NCBI GenBank assembly: GCA_947173895.1
Contig: CAMWGU010000007.1
Coordinates: 1 to 64,000, forward strand
Direction of reading: 5' to 3'
Length of the DNA: 64,000 nt
DNA from: an uncultured Bacteroides sp.
GTDB lineage: Bacteria; Bacteroidota; Bacteroidia; Bacteroidales; Bacteroidaceae
Below, piece after piece: positions 61,088-64,000 of the stretch. The notes below the pieces were generated by a model. That model had not been told where the DNA came from. It did not search any database and saw only the letters and a list, made by a program, of their open reading frames with translations. Within the stretch, counting starts at the first letter, position 1. Each line of letters starts with the position of its first letter. The position numbers were made by a program, and so were the translations under genes.

Positions 61088-64000
61088 ATGCTGAATAAGA
61101 TTATACATTTTTCCCTCCAAAACCGCATATTGGTTTTGGTGGCCTCGGTTCTGCTGCTTATTGGCGGCACTTATACGGCCTTCCATACGGAAGTCGATGT
61201 ATTTCCCGATCTGAATGCGCCGACAGTGGTGATTATGACCGAAGCAAACGGCATGGCTGCCGAAGAAGTGGAACAGCTGGTGACTTTCCCCGTCGAAACG
61301 GCCGTGAATGGCGCAACCCACGTACGCCGGGTACGTTCGTCATCCACCAATGGTTTCTCTGTAGTCTGGGTAGAATTTGACTGGAACACTGACATTTATT
61401 TGGCCAGGCAGATTGTCAGCGAGAAGCTGTCGCTGGTCAGCGAGGAACTGCCCGACAATATAGGCAAACCCACCATGGGACCCCAGTCATCCATTTTGGG
61501 TGAATTGCTGATCATTGGTCTGACTTCGGACACCACTTCCATGCTCGACCTCCGTACACTGGCCGACTGGACCATCCGGCCAAGACTGCTCTCGACCGGA
61601 GGTGTGGCCCAGGTTGCCGTGTTGGGTGGTGACATCAAAGAATATCAAGTATTGCTTGACCCCGCCCGCATGAAACATTATAACGTCAGTCTGGCGGAAG
61701 TGATGGATGTCACCCGAAACATGAATCAGAATGCCAATGGCGGAGTGATTTATGAATACGGAAACGAATACATTGTTCGCGGAATCCTGTCCAGCCACGA
61801 TGTTTCCCAACTGTCGCGCTCGGTCATCAAGACTGTAGAAGGAGTACCCGTCATGCTGGAGGATATAGCCGAAGTGAAAATAGGTTCGCAGGAACCGAAA
61901 CTGGGCACTGCCTCAGAAAAAGGGAAGCCCGCAGTATTGTTGACCGTGACCAAGCAACCCCAGACCGGGACAATTGAACTGACTGCACAATTGGAAGCCG
62001 CATTGAAAGACCTACAGAAAAACCTTCCGGCTGATGTACACGTCTCTACAGACATTTTCCGCCAAAGCCGTTTTATCGAAAGCTCTATCGGCAACGTGAA
62101 GAACTCTTTGTATGAAGGGGCTATCTTCGTTGTGATCGTTCTTTTCCTTTTCCTGGCCAATGTACGCACTACGGTCATTTCATTGGTGACTCTGCCACTG
62201 GCGTTGATCGTATCCATCCTGACACTTCACTATATGGGACTCACCATCAATACCATGAGCCTGGGAGGTATGGCTATCGCCATCGGATCATTGGTGGACG
62301 ATGCCATTGTAGATGTGGAAAATGTGTGGAAACATCTACGCGAAAACCGTCTGCTGCCCGAAGGGAAACGTAAAAGCGTAATTGAAGTCGTATTTGCCGC
62401 TTCCAAGGAAGTGCGTATGCCTATTTTGAACTCCACTTTAATTATTGTTGTCAGCTTTGTTCCCTTGTTCTTCCTCAGCGGAATGGAAGGCCGCATGCTG
62501 GTTCCGCTAGGCATCGCCTTTATCGTGGCATTGTTTGCTTCCACAGTAGTGGCACTGACGCTGACCCCAGTACTGTGCAGCTATCTGCTAGGCGACCACA
62601 AAGGCAAGAAATTGCCAAAGGAAGCATTTGTAGCTGCATGGATGAAGAAACACTATCACAATGCTTTGCTATGGTCGCTGAACCATAAGGCAGTCGTCTT
62701 AAGTTTCACAGGCATGTTATTCGGAGTGGCGTTGGCCATATTCTTCACTCTAGGACGAAGCTTCCTCCCATCGTTCAACGAAGGTTCGTTCACCATCAAC
62801 ATCAGTTCATTGCCCGGCATTTCATTAGCCGAATCAGACAAGATGGGCCACTGTGCAGAAGAACTGTTGATGTCCATTCCCGAAATACAGACCGTGGCAC
62901 GCAAGACAGGTCGGGCCGAGCTGGACGAGCATGCTTTGGGAGTCAATGTGAGTGAGATAGAGGCACCGTTCGAATTGAAAGACCGCCCACGCCAAGAATT
63001 AGTAGCCGAAGTGCGTGCCAAACTATCCACCATCGCAGGAGCCAACATTGAAATAGGACAGCCTATCAGCCACCGAATCGACGCCATGCTTTCGGGTACC
63101 AAGGCCAACATCGCCATCAAACTGTTTGGTAATGATCTGAATAAAATGTTTGCCATTGGCAACCAAATAAAAGATGCAGTCAGCAGTGTGGAAGGCATTG
63201 CCGACCTGAATGTGGAACAACAGATAGAACGGCCGCAACTCAAGCTTGTCCCGAAACGCGAAATGCTAGCCAAATTCGGCATTTCCCTGCCTGCATTTGC
63301 CGAGTTCGTATCGGTGAACATGGCAGGTGAAGTGGTATCGCAAGTTTATGAAGAAGGCAAGGCCTTCAATCTTATTGTCCGCACTCAGAATGAAATGCGC
63401 GATGAGATGGAGAAGGTACGCAATCTGATGATTGACACCGGAGACGGCCAGAAAATTCCTGTCAACTATGTGGCCGACGTGGTTTCGGCCATGGGACCGA
63501 ACACGATCAGCCGAGAAAACGTGAAACGCAAGATTGTGATTTCAGCCAATACCAATGGCCGCGACCTACGCAGTGTGGTGAACGACATACAGGAACGGAT
63601 TGAAGAACAAATCAAACTTCCCGAAGGTTACCACGTAGAATATGGAGGCCAGTTTGAAAGCGAACAAGCGGCCAGCCGCACGCTGATACTTACTTCATTT
63701 ATAAGTATCGTTGTCATTTTTTTGTTGCTTTACACCCAGTTTAAGAATGCTACGCAGAGCGGAATCATCCTGCTGAACCTGCCCTTGGCGTTGATAGGAG
63801 GCGTGTTTGCATTGATGATGACAACGGGAGAGATCAGCATTCCGGCCATTATCGGTTTTATTTCGTTGTTTGGCATTGCCACCCGCAACGGCATGCTGCT
63901 GATCAGCCATTACAATGATTTGCGTGAAGAAGGCATGGAACTGAAGGAAAGCATCCTCCATGGTTCACTGGACCGCCTGAATCCAATTCTGATGACCGCC
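61088..64000 (+). CDS. Heavy-metal RND efflux pump, CusA/CzcA family (partial at window end)
   Basis: An open frame from the ATG at 61088 runs 971 codons to the window edge without a stop, so it is absent from the ORF track. It begins MLNKIIHFSLQNRILVLVASVLLLIGG and has the RND landmarks DVFPDLNAPTVVIMTEA, AEEVEQLVTFPVE and GGMAIAIGSLVDDAIVDVENV (membrane helix 4 with acidic residues for proton coupling), large periplasmic loops, and a second set of membrane helices beginning LILTSFISIVVIFLLLY. HME-RND pumps have about 1040 residues, so roughly 70 are missing. It works with the preceding adaptor. The minus-strand ORFs listed across this region are shadows. Confidence 0.95.
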   Translation, partial: MLNKIIHFSLQNRILVLVASVLLLIGGTYTAFHTEVDVFPDLNAPTVVIMTEANGMAAEEVEQLVTFPVETAVNGATHVRRVRSSSTNGFSVVWVEFDWNTDIYLARQIVSEKLSLVSEELPDNIGKPTMGPQSSILGELLIIGLTSDTTSMLDLRTLADWTIRPRLLSTGGVAQVAVLGGDIKEYQVLLDPARMKHYNVSLAEVMDVTRNMNQNANGGVIYEYGNEYIVRGILSSHDVSQLSRSVIKTVEGVPVMLEDIAEVKIGSQEPKLGTASEKGKPAVLLTVTKQPQTGTIELTAQLEAALKDLQKNLPADVHVSTDIFRQSRFIESSIGNVKNSLYEGAIFVVIVLFLFLANVRTTVISLVTLPLALIVSILTLHYMGLTINTMSLGGMAIAIGSLVDDAIVDVENVWKHLRENRLLPEGKRKSVIEVVFAASKEVRMPILNSTLIIVVSFVPLFFLSGMEGRMLVPLGIAFIVALFASTVVALTLTPVLCSYLLGDHKGKKLPKEAFVAAWMKKHYHNALLWSLNHKAVVLSFTGMLFGVALAIFFTLGRSFLPSFNEGSFTINISSLPGISLAESDKMGHCAEELLMSIPEIQTVARKTGRAELDEHALGVNVSEIEAPFELKDRPRQELVAEVRAKLSTIAGANIEIGQPISHRIDAMLSGTKANIAIKLFGNDLNKMFAIGNQIKDAVSSVEGIADLNVEQQIERPQLKLVPKREMLAKFGISLPAFAEFVSVNMAGEVVSQVYEEGKAFNLIVRTQNEMRDEMEKVRNLMIDTGDGQKIPVNYVADVVSAMGPNTISRENVKRKIVISANTNGRDLRSVVNDIQERIEEQIKLPEGYHVEYGGQFESEQAASRTLILTSFISIVVIFLLLYTQFKNATQSGIILLNLPLALIGGVFALMMTTGEISIPAIIGFISLFGIATRNGMLLISHYNDLREEGMELKESILHGSLDRLNPILMTA

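Overview
The window looks like a chromosomal segment of a gut Bacteroidales, closest in style to Phocaeicola (Bacteroides) vulgatus or dorei. The evidence is a SusC/SusD pair, many secreted or lipoprotein glycoside hydrolases, an ECF sigma factor of Bacteroidetes type, and repeated promoters of the Bacteroides form TAnnTTTG (-7), several with a TTG or TTTG about 20 bases upstream. No tRNA, rRNA, CRISPR array, insertion sequence or prophage gene was recognised. The species call is an inference.

Layout. 66-10858 (all minus) is a polysaccharide utilisation locus: SusC, SusD, a DUF5018-like lipoprotein, a GH2 enzyme and a GH95-like enzyme. A compact array of terminator-like hairpins and a plus-strand promoter lies just before susC and may encode an antisense small RNA. 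11351-17128 is a very large DUF4011/SF1 helicase/Vsr-like nuclease/DUF3320 protein resembling the single-gene Hhe defence system. 17517-22646 holds an M13 peptidase, an ABC-F ATPase and an orphan ECF sigma factor. 23020-33868 is a five-gene minus-strand operon of carbohydrate enzymes (beta-helix GH141-like, GH3, GH43, GH2, and a 741-residue protein of unknown specificity) with no SusCD of its own.

34183-39490 is the threonine operon thrA, apgM-like homoserine kinase, thrC. It is preceded by a 32-codon threonine-rich leader peptide, absent from the ORF track, and an attenuator-like hairpin. 39969-43633 (plus) is radA, a DUF1847 gene and an FAD-dependent dehydrogenase. 43736-45868 is a second beta-helix enzyme. 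46178-49401 is a LuxR-type pseudo-receiver regulator beside a TonB-dependent receptor. 49426-53118 (minus) is metA, a U32 peptidase-family gene and a zinc-ribbon membrane lipoprotein, with overlapping ends. 53215-59146 contains a GH29 fucosidase and a GH2 beta-galactosidase (minus) divergent from a GH109-type enzyme (plus), a set suited to fucosylated or GalNAc-capped host glycans. 59325-64000 is a metal-efflux cluster: a Cys/His-rich small protein, a CusB-type adaptor with a His-rich tandem repeat, and a CusA-type RND pump that runs off the window end and so is missing from the ORF track.

The clearest unexplained structure is an 82-bp element made of ACACGTACGTACGTGT-type palindromes. It occurs three times in intergenic DNA (11189, 21987, 57191) with both orientations represented.
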